The translations under genes and the position numbers were made by a program. The notes below the pieces were generated by a model. The model was not told the DNA's origin. It worked only from the letters and a program-made list of their open reading frames with translations, and did not search any database. From JBBPYR01 sp038199755 (GTDB taxonomy: Bacteria > Chloroflexota > Ktedonobacteria > Ktedonobacterales > Ktedonobacteraceae), in contig JBBPYR010000026.1 in NCBI GenBank assembly GCA_038199755.1, positions 1 to 24,992 of the forward strand: a stretch of DNA of 24,992 bases, in the 5' to 3' direction. The stretch's first letter is position 1, and each line of letters starts with the position of its first letter. Of the stretch, positions 6,573 to 14,087 are shown one piece after another.

Positions 6573-7112
6573 ATGAGTATGCTGACTGGTTCTGTTCCCT
6601 GGACGAAACGGGCTGTGCGCGTGCTGCATCTCGCGCATGAGGAAGCACGTTATGCTGGTTCTCAAACTATTGGTGTAGAACACATCTTGCTTGGCCTGCT
6701 GCGCGAAGGGCATGGTATGGGCGCGGAAATTTTGCGCTCGATGCAGGTTGATGAAGGGGCAATACGTTATGCTCTCGGTATTGCTCGTCCAACACAGGAG
6801 GCTTCATCTCTATGGGCTACCTATCCTCTTGTGCGCTGGTTGAATAGGCGGCTGCGGCGTTCGTCATCTCCGCTTGCATGGGATGCATTGCGTCTGAGCG
6901 AGCAGGCAAAACGCTGCTTTGAGAAAGCGGCAGAGTCCGCGCAAATGCTGCATGTGCGCTTTATCGGTACAGAGCATGTACTTTTTGGCTTGGTAAGCGT
7001 CAAAGAGAGTGAGGGTGCGGCTGGTAACATTCTCAGTCCTTTATCGCTGGATACTCGCCAGGTGCAAGAGCAGGTTGTACGCTTGTATCAGCGTGCGCAT
7101 CTCATGCTCTAA
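6573..7112 (+). CDS. stand-alone Clp N-terminal domain protein
   Basis: A 179-residue protein made of the double Clp-N repeat that in ClpA/ClpC binds substrates and adaptors, with no AAA+ ATPase part. Repeat 1 is about residues 10-62 (RAVRVLHLAHEEARY, then TIGVEHILLGLLREG) and repeat 2 about 106-172 (LSEQAKRCFEKAAESAQ, then FIGTEHVLFGLV). A basic, Trp/Arg-rich spacer of about 35 residues separates them. It lies 62 bases after the membrane protein with a strong AAGGAAGGA ribosome-binding region and belongs to the same apparent operon as the sigma factor. Free Clp-N proteins may act as adaptors or decoys for ClpC protease. In this context, a role in controlled turnover of the sigma factor or its partner is an attractive inference. 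Confidence 0.9.
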   Translation: MSMLTGSVPWTKRAVRVLHLAHEEARYAGSQTIGVEHILLGLLREGHGMGAEILRSMQVDEGAIRYALGIARPTQEASSLWATYPLVRWLNRRLRRSSSPLAWDALRLSEQAKRCFEKAAESAQMLHVRFIGTEHVLFGLVSVKESEGAAGNILSPLSLDTRQVQEQVVRLYQRAHLML

Positions 7113-7136
7113 GGGTTATTATGAGAAAGGTCCTGT

Positions 7137-7529
7137 GTGCAAATGGCGATCCCTGCTTTCCCCGAAGTGGAGCGTGAAGCTCCTCCGACAAAAATACAGC
7201 CCAAACGCCGCCCTGGTGGCTGGAATCCGCGTCCACAGCCACGTATTGGCTTGGGTCTGGGAAGCGATGACGAACTGTTGATGCTAGAAAATAGGACAGA
7301 GATTCCCTGGACGGTCTATCACAACTTTCATCGACTAGGGATTATCGACCCTGGTGAGTTGCTCGTTTTCCACCTTTATAAACATGGTTCACTCAATGCG
7401 CGGCCTGTCAGCAATGAAGATGTCGTTGAGTATCTGCTGCTCGCTCTCAATTACTCTATGAATCAGGTCAACATTTACAAGCGGCAAATGAGTAAAGATG
7501 TTGCTGTTTATGATATGAGTGCCATCTAA
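7137..7529 (+). CDS. unknown protein, last gene of the sigma operon
   Basis: A 130-residue soluble protein that I do not recognise. The first 40 residues are Pro/Arg/Gly-rich and probably flexible. The rest looks like a compact domain, with a conserved-looking core around RTEIPWTVYHNFHRLGIIDP and a helix around DVVEYLLLALNYSMNQV. There is no signal peptide or membrane segment. The start is either GTG at 7137 (six bases after AAAGG) or ATG at 7143; the difference is two residues. It starts 24 bases after the Clp-N gene and is followed by a strong hairpin at 7539-7588, so it is the end of the operon. Its role should be sought together with the Clp-N protein. Confidence 0.8.
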   Translation: MQMAIPAFPEVEREAPPTKIQPKRRPGGWNPRPQPRIGLGLGSDDELLMLENRTEIPWTVYHNFHRLGIIDPGELLVFHLYKHGSLNARPVSNEDVVEYLLLALNYSMNQVNIYKRQMSKDVAVYDMSAI

Positions 7530-7538
7530 ACACATGAA

Positions 7539-7588
7539 AAAAGGGCTGCGTGCAAGGTGAGACTACCTAAAATGTACGCAGCCCTTTT
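7539..7588 (+). terminator. terminator of the sigma operon
   Basis: AAAAGGGCTGCGT (7539-7551) pairs exactly with ACGCAGCCCTTTT (7576-7588), and the loop holds an inner AGGT/ACCT pairing. It begins 9 bases after the stop codon of the 7137-7529 gene. The TTTT at the end of the right arm supplies the U-tract. Confidence 0.85.
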
Positions 7589-7733
7589 GCATGTATCAAA
7601 AGAAGAGGTATATCTCAGTTTATTAGAAGTGATGGTAGCCTTATCAGGTTACTTTTGGTAAAAACGTGAAGCTTGTGTAGCTGGTACGTTATACTCAACA
7701 AGGTAAAGAAAATTTTTCATAGTGAGGTACTGT

Positions 7734-8651
7734 ATGCTGTCCGCCGTAATTACGGCTTTATTGCTCCTTGTTATGCTGCTGATCATTACGAACTTGATCT
7801 TTGGGGCATGGCGGGAGCATCAACGCCAAAAACGTCTGGTTCTTGAGTCTCAAGCGAAGACACATCCACTGAGTGAAAGTGGCACAACCATTCTTCAATT
7901 GCAAAATGGCTTGATTGTAGGTGTTGAGAAGCCAACGTCATTGCCTCCTGTTTTCTTGCCCTCTTCCTGGTATACACGTAGGCGTACGCTGGTCTCGCTT
8001 GGCTTTATGCTGATGGTCCTGCTGACCCTGTTTTTTCAAGATGGCCTTGCTGGTGGCACCCTAAAAACGCTCTCAAAAGGCTTAGACTTGACCTTCCTCG
8101 GCTATCCTTCCCAAAACGCCACTGATATCCAAACGAATGTGCAACAACCTCCACAAACTGCAAGTGCGCGTCTGGTCCGCATTGACTCGGCCTCTGCGAA
8201 ACAGTACTACACAGGCTATCAGTTGAATGTGTGGTCGTATTCCTCCTGCTCTGGTATCGCGATGGCGATGGTGATGAATGCGTATGGGCGTCATCTGATT
8301 GCTGCTGATGTGCTGCAAGAAGAACTGAAGCTTGGTGTGTGGGATACTCATCTGGGATTGTTACGTGAGGAGGGCATTGCATTGACAGCCTCCTATTATG
8401 GCTTCAATGCTGACCTCAGTCATGCTCGTACCTTGCAAGATATTGTGACTCTCGCCAATAAAGGTCAGCCGGTTATCGTTGGTATACGCGATAGCTATTA
8501 TTTCCCCAATGGCCATATTTTGGTAGTGCGCGGCGGTGATAGCCAGTATGTGTACGTTGCGGATTCTTCGCCCGCCAACTTTCAACGCATGTCGTATAGC
8601 ATGTTCTCTGGCATGTGGCAAGGTTTTAGTGCTGTCCTGACTCCACAATAG
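7734..8651 (+). CDS. membrane-anchored C39-like cysteine peptidase
   Basis: A 305-residue protein with an N-terminal helix (about 1-24), a second membrane helix at about 86-102, and an extracellular domain of the peptidase C39-like (C39_2) type from about 148. Expected catalytic residues are visible: Cys172 in NVWSYSSCSGIAMAMVMNAYG, His261 in FPNGHILVVRGGD, and an Asp at about 277 in YVADSS. The substrate is unknown: peptidoglycan peptides, bacteriocin-like leaders or exported proteins. I use ATG at 7734 because GTGAGG lies six bases upstream; GTG at 7722 would overlap that site. It is monocistronic, and the convergent neighbour is a cell-wall L,D-transpeptidase, with which it shares a terminator. 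Confidence 0.85.
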   Translation: MLSAVITALLLLVMLLIITNLIFGAWREHQRQKRLVLESQAKTHPLSESGTTILQLQNGLIVGVEKPTSLPPVFLPSSWYTRRRTLVSLGFMLMVLLTLFFQDGLAGGTLKTLSKGLDLTFLGYPSQNATDIQTNVQQPPQTASARLVRIDSASAKQYYTGYQLNVWSYSSCSGIAMAMVMNAYGRHLIAADVLQEELKLGVWDTHLGLLREEGIALTASYYGFNADLSHARTLQDIVTLANKGQPVIVGIRDSYYFPNGHILVVRGGDSQYVYVADSSPANFQRMSYSMFSGMWQGFSAVLTPQ

Positions 8652-8666
8652 TCTACACAGAATTCT

Positions 8667-8750
8667 GTAGGGATAGCTGATGGACATTGCCGAAATGATC
8701 TGGCAATGATTACCAGTTTATTTCGGCAATGTCCATCAGCTGGTCCCTAC
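8667..8750. terminator. long hairpin shared by convergent genes
   Basis: Arms 8667-8695 and 8721-8750 pair over about 28 positions with one small internal irregularity, around a 25-base loop. It begins 15 bases after the C39-like peptidase stop and ends 3 bases from the L,D-transpeptidase stop on the other strand, so it most likely terminates both. No U-tract is present on either side. Confidence 0.75.
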
Positions 8751-8753
8751 GGA

Positions 8754-9872
8754 CTAGTAGATGATGATTGACGTGTAGAGTTTTACGAAGTTATAAAGCC
8801 AGGCCGCGTTGTCCTTTGAGAGGTTGACGCATCCATGTGAACCTTGGGAGGAGAAGGCGTCTCCACTAGAGTCAGCATGGGGGAAGTTTGTGCCTGGACC
8901 ATAATCGGCACGCCACCAGCTATCGTGAATAAAGTAGCCCTGGCTGTGATACTGAATGGCATAATTGATGGGAGTATCAGGATACCAATAGGGCGACGTT
9001 TTGGGCACACCAGCTTTGAAAACGGTCGGTGATTGTTTTCCCTCAACCCACCAGACACCCGGTAAACTGGGGCGGTCTGGACGGCCTGTCGTCACGAGGA
9101 AGGCATTGACCAGTTTGCCTTTGTCATACACACGCATCGCCTGCTCTTCCAGCGAAACAACGATGACCTTCCCGTTTGTCTTGTCGTAATGTTGCATGAG
9201 TTGCGCATCGGTTTGATGGGGCTGATTATAGGGCGTCTTGTCAGTTGTATTGGCTGTCATGGCCTGAAAATTGGTCAGGTACATGTTGATATCTTCGACT
9301 GCTTGCTGATAATCGGCCAAGGTTTGTGCTGACGCTAGCTCATCCTTTGCCCACCCACTCATACCATTGTTCGAGTATTCATAGCCTAGCGGGTAGTTTG
9401 TGTTATCAAAGGCATTATGAAACTGGTGTTGCTGGCCCCAGCCCTTTGCTTGGTCCACCAGTTTCTGCTGAAGGCTCTGGCTTTCAACTTTCATGGCGGG
9501 CAGTTGGATAGCCTGGATATGCGTTTGCAGCGTATTTAAGGTTGTTTTGTAGGTCGCGCTGGTAAGGGCACTTTGCAAGGATTGCTGGTCAGCATTATAT
9601 TGTTGCTGATATGACGTGCTATCTCCACCATATTGCTGCATCAGGGAAATCCATTGCTGAAAGGTTTGCAGTTGGGTCGTCCCTTGATTTTTTAACGTGG
9701 CATCAATGGTTGGTGTTGAGATGATGGTTGTGGAGTTGACCGTCGCATTGGTAGTGCCATTGTTTGAGGCACAGGCACTCAGCAAAAAGAGACAAAGCGT
9801 CAATCCACTCAATAGCATGGTTGTCAGGTGTCTTTGCACACCTTGTCTGTGCTGCTTCTGTGAGTTGTTCAT
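8754..9872 (-). CDS. L,D-transpeptidase (YkuD domain) lipoprotein
   Basis: A 372-residue cell-wall enzyme that would form or remodel 3-3 peptidoglycan cross-links or attach proteins to the wall. It has a basic N terminus and a hydrophobic signal ending in the lipobox LSAC with Cys34, so it should be a lipoprotein on the outer face of the membrane. Residues about 45-200 are Gln/Thr-rich and helical, probably a spacer. The YkuD domain covers about 235-372 (VIVVSLEEQAMRVY, TTGRPDRPSLPGVWWV, YFIHDSWW) and ends with the catalytic SHGCVNL motif, Cys348. Two ATGs are possible; I choose 9872 because TGAGGA lies at the right distance, while the ATG at 9887 overlaps that site. It is monocistronic, convergent with a C39-like peptidase. 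Confidence 0.93.
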   Translation of the reverse strand: MNNSQKQHRQGVQRHLTTMLLSGLTLCLFLLSACASNNGTTNATVNSTTIISTPTIDATLKNQGTTQLQTFQQWISLMQQYGGDSTSYQQQYNADQQSLQSALTSATYKTTLNTLQTHIQAIQLPAMKVESQSLQQKLVDQAKGWGQQHQFHNAFDNTNYPLGYEYSNNGMSGWAKDELASAQTLADYQQAVEDINMYLTNFQAMTANTTDKTPYNQPHQTDAQLMQHYDKTNGKVIVVSLEEQAMRVYDKGKLVNAFLVTTGRPDRPSLPGVWWVEGKQSPTVFKAGVPKTSPYWYPDTPINYAIQYHSQGYFIHDSWWRADYGPGTNFPHADSSGDAFSSQGSHGCVNLSKDNAAWLYNFVKLYTSIIIY

Positions 9873-9902
9873 GATTGTTGTCCTCATAAAAGGGTAAAGC
9901 TG

Positions 9903-9914
9903 CTTTCTAGAAAG
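9903..9914. promoter_or_regulatory. 12-base palindrome upstream of the L,D-transpeptidase
   Basis: CTTTCTAGAAAG is a perfect palindrome about 30 bases before the chosen start codon, placed where a repressor could block transcription or translation. Palindromes of this length do occur by chance, so it is only a candidate operator. Confidence 0.25.
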
Positions 9915-9992
9915 AAAATAACATAGGGTAATTCATAAGCGTAATATCATAGGTATGTTATTCATAGAGACATCATTCAAACTCTATTATAT

Positions 9993-10055
9993 GGTTTCTG
10001 TGAAGTATTATACGCCAAAATGACATGGCATGTAGTGAACTACTTCACAGAAACC
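9993..10055 (-). terminator. hairpin overlapping the end of the IMPase-family gene
   Basis: GGTTTCTGTGAAGTA (9993-10007) is the exact complement of 10041-10055, around a 33-base loop that can itself pair GCCA with TGGC. The upstream arm, in the minus direction, lies inside the last codons and stop of the 10040-10849 gene, so a terminating ribosome would affect its folding. It is the only terminator candidate for that gene. Confidence 0.6.
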
Positions 10056-10849
10056 GCCTGAATACGCGTGATGATTTCTTGATGGAGTTCTTTGTTTCCT
10101 GAAATCACCAATGAGTAGGTGTCGCTGAGACTCGTGATTGGGCGCAAAGGGTTGCCCTTTTCGTCGCTGACGACGCCGCCTGCCTCCAAAACAATGCTTG
10201 CCGAGGCGAGAAAAGACTCGCCGGTTAGCACCTCGCCTATATCAATATACGTATCGTACGCGCCATTGGCGACGTACACACTATCAAGTGCCGATGTGCC
10301 AGTGCGACGTACTTTGTCGGGTCTTGGCTCCTCTGTGAGCAGCGCACGCACGGTGTCAGGTCTTCGCCCATCGAAATTGATACCGACCAAGCACTCTTGA
10401 AAGTGGTGAATTTCGCTAACTTGGCAGCGTTTACGATTACAAAAAGCCCCGCCGCCACGTTGAGCCTCATAGACAGTTCCGCTAAATAGCTCGCCCACCA
10501 ATGCCCATTGCACGTTTTCTGGTGTGATAGCAGCTTCAATAGGAAGTACTGCTATTGCAACGCTGGCGTTCACAATACCGCGCATGACATTATTTGAGCC
10601 ATCAATCGGATCAACAATCACACGGTACGTGGGTGACTTTCCGATGGTCAGCGTGGGGCGCTCTTCTGTGATAACTTCCAGGCTGGTACCGCTGGCTTTC
10701 AGCCCTTGAATAATGATATCTTCGGCATCATAATCAAAACGCATAGTGAGGTGATCACGTGTCTTCTTATGGATTGCGTTGCGGTCGAAGTTCTCCGAGT
10801 GAACGTAAGCCCGCACCTGTCTAAATAATTGTTCTAGAAGCTCTAGCAT
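10040..10849 (-). CDS. inositol monophosphatase family protein
   Basis: A 269-residue member of the Mg2+/Li+-dependent sugar-phosphate phosphatase superfamily (IMPase, FBPase, CysQ). The first metal site is intact: Glu62-Glu63 in VITEERP and DPIDGSNN at 80-87. The second signature, normally WDxAAG before EAGG, reads ESFLASASIVLEAGG at 211-225, so the usual metal-binding Asp is missing at that place. The exact substrate cannot be assigned (inositol phosphate, fructose bisphosphate or another sugar phosphate), and activity may be altered. The start is well supported by AAGGAAA upstream, and an extended -10 promoter lies at 10910-10918. The gene follows a DNA methyltransferase gene on the same strand but has its own promoter. 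Confidence 0.88.
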   Translation of the reverse strand: MLELLEQLFRQVRAYVHSENFDRNAIHKKTRDHLTMRFDYDAEDIIIQGLKASGTSLEVITEERPTLTIGKSPTYRVIVDPIDGSNNVMRGIVNASVAIAVLPIEAAITPENVQWALVGELFSGTVYEAQRGGGAFCNRKRCQVSEIHHFQECLVGINFDGRRPDTVRALLTEEPRPDKVRRTGTSALDSVYVANGAYDTYIDIGEVLTGESFLASASIVLEAGGVVSDEKGNPLRPITSLSDTYSLVISGNKELHQEIITRIQAVSVK

Positions 10850-10909
10850 TTGTGTGTTTCCTTCTCTCTATCTATGAAGTATTTGTTTGATTTCTTGCTC
10901 TTCGTAAAA

Positions 10910-10918
10910 ATTATAGCA
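10910..10918 (-). promoter_or_regulatory. extended -10 promoter of the IMPase-family gene
   Basis: On the minus strand the site reads TGC-TATAAT, a perfect extended -10 element, about 60 bases before the start codon at 10849. It lies 12 bases downstream of the methyltransferase stop codon, so the two genes need not be co-transcribed. Confidence 0.6.
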
Positions 10919-10929
10919 CGTTCTCACCT

Positions 10930-11991
10930 TTAGGGTGCATGGCTGATAGATCGCAGGGTGAAGGGACGAATATTTGCATATTTCAGGAGGCGTTCCCGGG
11001 TGGTTGCAAGTGCCAGGGTACTTTGATCGCAAACAATCCATCTTCTGCCTAGCTGTTCTGCCACAATGGGAGTGACGCCGCTACCGCAAAAGCAATCCAG
11101 GACAAGATCTTGCTCGTCAGAGGAGGCTAGGAGAATGCGCTCAAGCAGTGCCTCTGGCTTTTGGGTAGCATAGCCTGTGCGTTCGGGGTCTTTCTGGTGA
11201 AGATGATGAATGTCACTCCATACATCGCTTGGCGTAATCAACGTGTCCTCGTTATAGGAATAGAGGCGTCCCGCTGAACGGATGGTCCAGACGATGCGGC
11301 CCTCGCTATCAACCTCTTTGCGCATGTGATTGCGTTTTTGTGTGCCACGCCGCTCTCCAATTCGTTCGGGATGGAAACAGTACTCAGCCGATTTTGTGTA
11401 GAGGAAGAGCGTATCATGCTTGCGCGCAAAATGCTTTTGGGAGCGACCACCAGATTGATAGTGCCAGATGATTTCATTTTTGAAGCCCGCCCCTTGTTGT
11501 TGTGGGTGAAAGCCAAAGAGTTCATCTAACATGATCTTGGCATAATGTGCTACACGCCAGTCGAGATGGACATACAGACTACCATCATGAGCGAGTAGTG
11601 CATAGAGGTGGACAAATATTTCGTATAGCCATTGAATATATGCATCAAGATCGTTCTTCCAGACATCGCGATAGGCGACCTGTACACCAGAAAGGAAGCT
11701 GCGGCCCGTCATAAAGGGGGGGTCAATATAGATCAGGTCTACGGTCGCGCCATATTCTCGTGCGAGTAGCGGCAGAATATGTTGGTCATCACCCAAGATC
11801 AATTGATTATACCAGGTCGTAGGCGAGCTAGGTGAATCTGGTTGCGGCTGAGAGAGAGAGGAGTGCGACTGTGGATAGGTGGCTGTGGTTGTAAGTTGAT
11901 AGGATGGGGATGATAGAGTTGATGGAGAGGTGAGCGACTGGGCTGGTAGTACAGGAGGGTGATGCTTATTTTTCCAAACTAGTTCTGCCAT
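10930..11991 (-). CDS. solitary beta-class site-specific DNA methyltransferase
   Basis: A 353-residue DNA amino-methyltransferase (N6-adenine or N4-cytosine). Motif order is IV first, IDPPF at 89-93, then the target-recognition region (about 140-260), then the AdoMet-binding motif I, DCFCGSG at 299-305, giving the beta-class arrangement. ATQKPEALLERILLAS before motif I is also typical. Residues about 18-58 are a Ser/Thr/Pro/Gln low-complexity stretch encoded by a pyrimidine/purine-biased tract, an unusual N-terminal addition that is probably disordered. No restriction endonuclease, specificity subunit or phage gene is nearby, so it looks like an orphan methyltransferase acting in regulation or epigenetic marking. 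The DPPF form suggests adenine methylation, but the recognition site cannot be read from sequence. Confidence 0.92.
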   Translation of the reverse strand: MAELVWKNKHHPPVLPAQSLTSPSTLSSPSYQLTTTATYPQSHSSLSQPQPDSPSSPTTWYNQLILGDDQHILPLLAREYGATVDLIYIDPPFMTGRSFLSGVQVAYRDVWKNDLDAYIQWLYEIFVHLYALLAHDGSLYVHLDWRVAHYAKIMLDELFGFHPQQQGAGFKNEIIWHYQSGGRSQKHFARKHDTLFLYTKSAEYCFHPERIGERRGTQKRNHMRKEVDSEGRIVWTIRSAGRLYSYNEDTLITPSDVWSDIHHLHQKDPERTGYATQKPEALLERILLASSDEQDLVLDCFCGSGVTPIVAEQLGRRWIVCDQSTLALATTRERLLKYANIRPFTLRSISHAP

Positions 11992-12152
11992 CGTTTGTAC
12001 GTGCTCCCTATGTTTCTTTTCTATAACTGTAGCATTACTGGTCGGTGTGGAGGCACAAAGCAGCGAGAGTATAGCCCGAATTACCCATATTTCCCCTATA
12101 TGTTTGATGAGATGCGTTGATGCATGGTGATATATGTATAACTGTTCTATAC

Positions 12153-12203
12153 AGAACGTTTGGTATGACAGATCTTTACAGAAGAACGTTTGGTATGGTA
12201 GAT
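12153..12203 (+). repeat. direct repeat upstream of the lipoprotein gene
   Basis: AGAACGTTTGGTATG occurs at 12153-12167 and again at 12183-12197, each followed two bases later by AGAT. The units are 30 bases apart, close to three helical turns, and end about 35 bases before the lipoprotein start. A related copy, GAATGTTTGGTATA, is at 14037-14050 before the acuB-like gene. They may bind a regulator. Confidence 0.5.
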
Positions 12204-12238
12204 AGCTCTACTTGGATGCCTATAAAAGGAGGTTGTTT

Positions 12239-13573
12239 ATGTTGAAACGTCTTAGTGGGTGGGGCATGTGCATACTGGTGCCAACGCTCCTTCTCTTATC
12301 TGCTTGCAGTATTTCGCCTGTTGGTACTATTCCTCGTGGCACACCAGACAGGGGCAGTGGGACGCCAGCGGTGCTACCGACGTTACAAGCAACGCAGCCT
12401 GTCGTGAATGCCGCTCCTGCTACCGCGGGAAAATTTTATACCTATGTGCGCAAGAAGCAGTTATGGGTGGCATTGAATGGAGGTGCGGCGAGCCAGATGA
12501 CGAACTTTGATTATACAAAAACGCCCGATGTCTTCTGGCATCAACCTGTGTGGTCGCCGCAAGATCGCTTTATCGCGCTCATTATGAATGCGAATCCTGC
12601 GGGGCTTGGTGGTGGTGGTTGCCCCGGTCCCGATTATGGTGCCAATGGTGCGCTATATGTCATGAATACGAATACACAGCAATTTACGCAAATTGCTCTT
12701 CCTGCCCCACGCTCTGCCATTAGCATGAGTGGTGCGCCACCCATGGATTTCTGGCAATACACGTTTTGGGAAGATACAACGCATCTGCTCGCGTGGTACA
12801 ATGGTGTTCCTGGCAGTACAAGCGATGCCGCGGGCCTCTATCGTTTTGATGTGACAACACAGACATTGGCACGAGTGCTCGCGCTGAGTCAGTTAGGCGT
12901 GGGGACCCTTTATGTACCGCGTCAGGATGCTCCTCTCATGCTATCGATGCGTTATAGCAATCAGCAACTTTTTTACGATGCAGTCGTACATCCTTTTGGG
13001 CAACAAAGTCAGTTGGTGGTGTATCGTCATTCGTTGGCACATCCTGATGTACAAAGCAGTGTTGTCGTGAAGATGGGTAGCGAACCATGGTGTGCGACCA
13101 CACAAAGCGGGCCATATGTGAAGCCCGGTTGGGATGTTTCCCTTGATGGGGAGCAGTTGGTAGTACAAATGGTTAACGCGACTGGCCCAGATCAAGCTAT
13201 CGGAACTGTCCAGACACTCAGCCTGATGGATAGCTCGACAACAGCCCTGTTTAGTGCGGTCCCTGCCCAGTTCCTCAGTCACGATGTGACTTTGACATGG
13301 GGGCCTGACAATCAGACGGTAGTAGCGGCATCAATGGCGATGAGTCAGCAGAGTGGATTGTATAGTGCAACTCTAGCAAATCCAACCGCGATCCAGCAGT
13401 ACGCACCAGTGGTTGCAGGACAGGTGTCTTGGCGCAATGATAGCACTGCCTTTGCGCTGCAAAGCGTAACCAGTGCAGACGCGACAACGCCATCAGCTGT
13501 TTATGTGTTTCTCAGAGGGAGCACACAAGGACAAACCTTGTTCGTAGATGCTCAAGATTTTACATGGGGATGA
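12239..13573 (+). CDS. lipoprotein with TolB/WD40-like propeller repeats
   Basis: A 444-residue predicted surface lipoprotein. The signal peptide ends in LLLLSAC with the lipid-attachment Cys at 23, followed by a Pro/Thr/Ala-rich linker to about residue 60. The rest contains repeated blade-like units (KKQLWVALNGGAASQMTNF, then HQPVWSPQDRFIALIM; similar W-SPxxxxxA or WGPDNQTVVAAS elements recur), suggesting a beta-propeller like those of TolB or dipeptidyl-peptidase IV N domains. No catalytic motif is evident, so it is more likely a binding or sensory protein. The ATG at 12239 has AAAGGAGG six bases upstream. The gene overlaps the next one, a small membrane protein, so the two probably work together. 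Exact function unknown. Confidence 0.85.
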   Translation: MLKRLSGWGMCILVPTLLLLSACSISPVGTIPRGTPDRGSGTPAVLPTLQATQPVVNAAPATAGKFYTYVRKKQLWVALNGGAASQMTNFDYTKTPDVFWHQPVWSPQDRFIALIMNANPAGLGGGGCPGPDYGANGALYVMNTNTQQFTQIALPAPRSAISMSGAPPMDFWQYTFWEDTTHLLAWYNGVPGSTSDAAGLYRFDVTTQTLARVLALSQLGVGTLYVPRQDAPLMLSMRYSNQQLFYDAVVHPFGQQSQLVVYRHSLAHPDVQSSVVVKMGSEPWCATTQSGPYVKPGWDVSLDGEQLVVQMVNATGPDQAIGTVQTLSLMDSSTTALFSAVPAQFLSHDVTLTWGPDNQTVVAASMAMSQQSGLYSATLANPTAIQQYAPVVAGQVSWRNDSTAFALQSVTSADATTPSAVYVFLRGSTQGQTLFVDAQDFTWG

Positions 13574-13971
13574 AGTTTATGCAGTATTTCTTGTGGACGC
13601 TTGCCAGTTTCATCAGCTACGTAGGTGGCTTAGCTCTACTCATCCGTGCAACCCCTTTGTTGTTTGCACGCTCATATGATGAGGGCGCGTTCATGGGTAT
13701 TGCAGTTCTCGATATTCTTGGTGCGCTACTGGCTTTTGGGGCGGTGGTGATTACCTATAATTTGTTTAGTGGCAACCTTGCCATTAAAATCCTCGATTTT
13801 GCCTTTTTGCTTGGGATTGTGGCTGTCTCTGGACGGTTAGCGTTTGCCTCTTTCAAGCCTCCTGTGCTAAAAAATACCTTCTTAGCTTCCCGCGTTATCG
13901 CGGGAGGCTATACGCTCTTCCTGATTCTTGCCTCGCTCTATTTGCTTGTGCTCCTCTTTACCCCTGCCTGA
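13564..13971 (+). CDS. small four-helix membrane protein
   Basis: About 135 residues with four predicted membrane helices (about 6-28, 43-67, 73-94 and 108-132) and short loops; no family recognised. It overlaps the end of the lipoprotein gene. Three in-frame starts compete: ATG at 13564; ATG at 13570, which forms an ATGA overlap with the lipoprotein stop; and ATG at 13579, which has GGGGA at proper spacing. The two later starts remove only 2 or 5 residues. Coupling to the lipoprotein suggests a joint envelope function. No clear terminator follows. Confidence 0.78.
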   Translation: MGMKFMQYFLWTLASFISYVGGLALLIRATPLLFARSYDEGAFMGIAVLDILGALLAFGAVVITYNLFSGNLAIKILDFAFLLGIVAVSGRLAFASFKPPVLKNTFLASRVIAGGYTLFLILASLYLLVLLFTPA

Positions 13972-14087
13972 TCGTCTGTTTTTCGTACTTCACTCTGTGC
14001 TATCATATACTATAGTGCTGCTCTTTTATGGGTAGGGAATGTTTGGTATAGAGAGTCGTTTAACGATCGATAGACGGTGTGAGAGCT

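Noticed and set aside
12117..12150. Sigma-70 promoter for the lipoprotein gene (TTGATG with TATAAC)
   Set aside because: The spacer would be only about 14 bases, and no better-spaced pair was found.
13888..13905. Hairpin TCCCGCG/CGCGGGA as a terminator
   Set aside because: It lies inside the coding region of the four-helix membrane protein, with no transcript end expected there.
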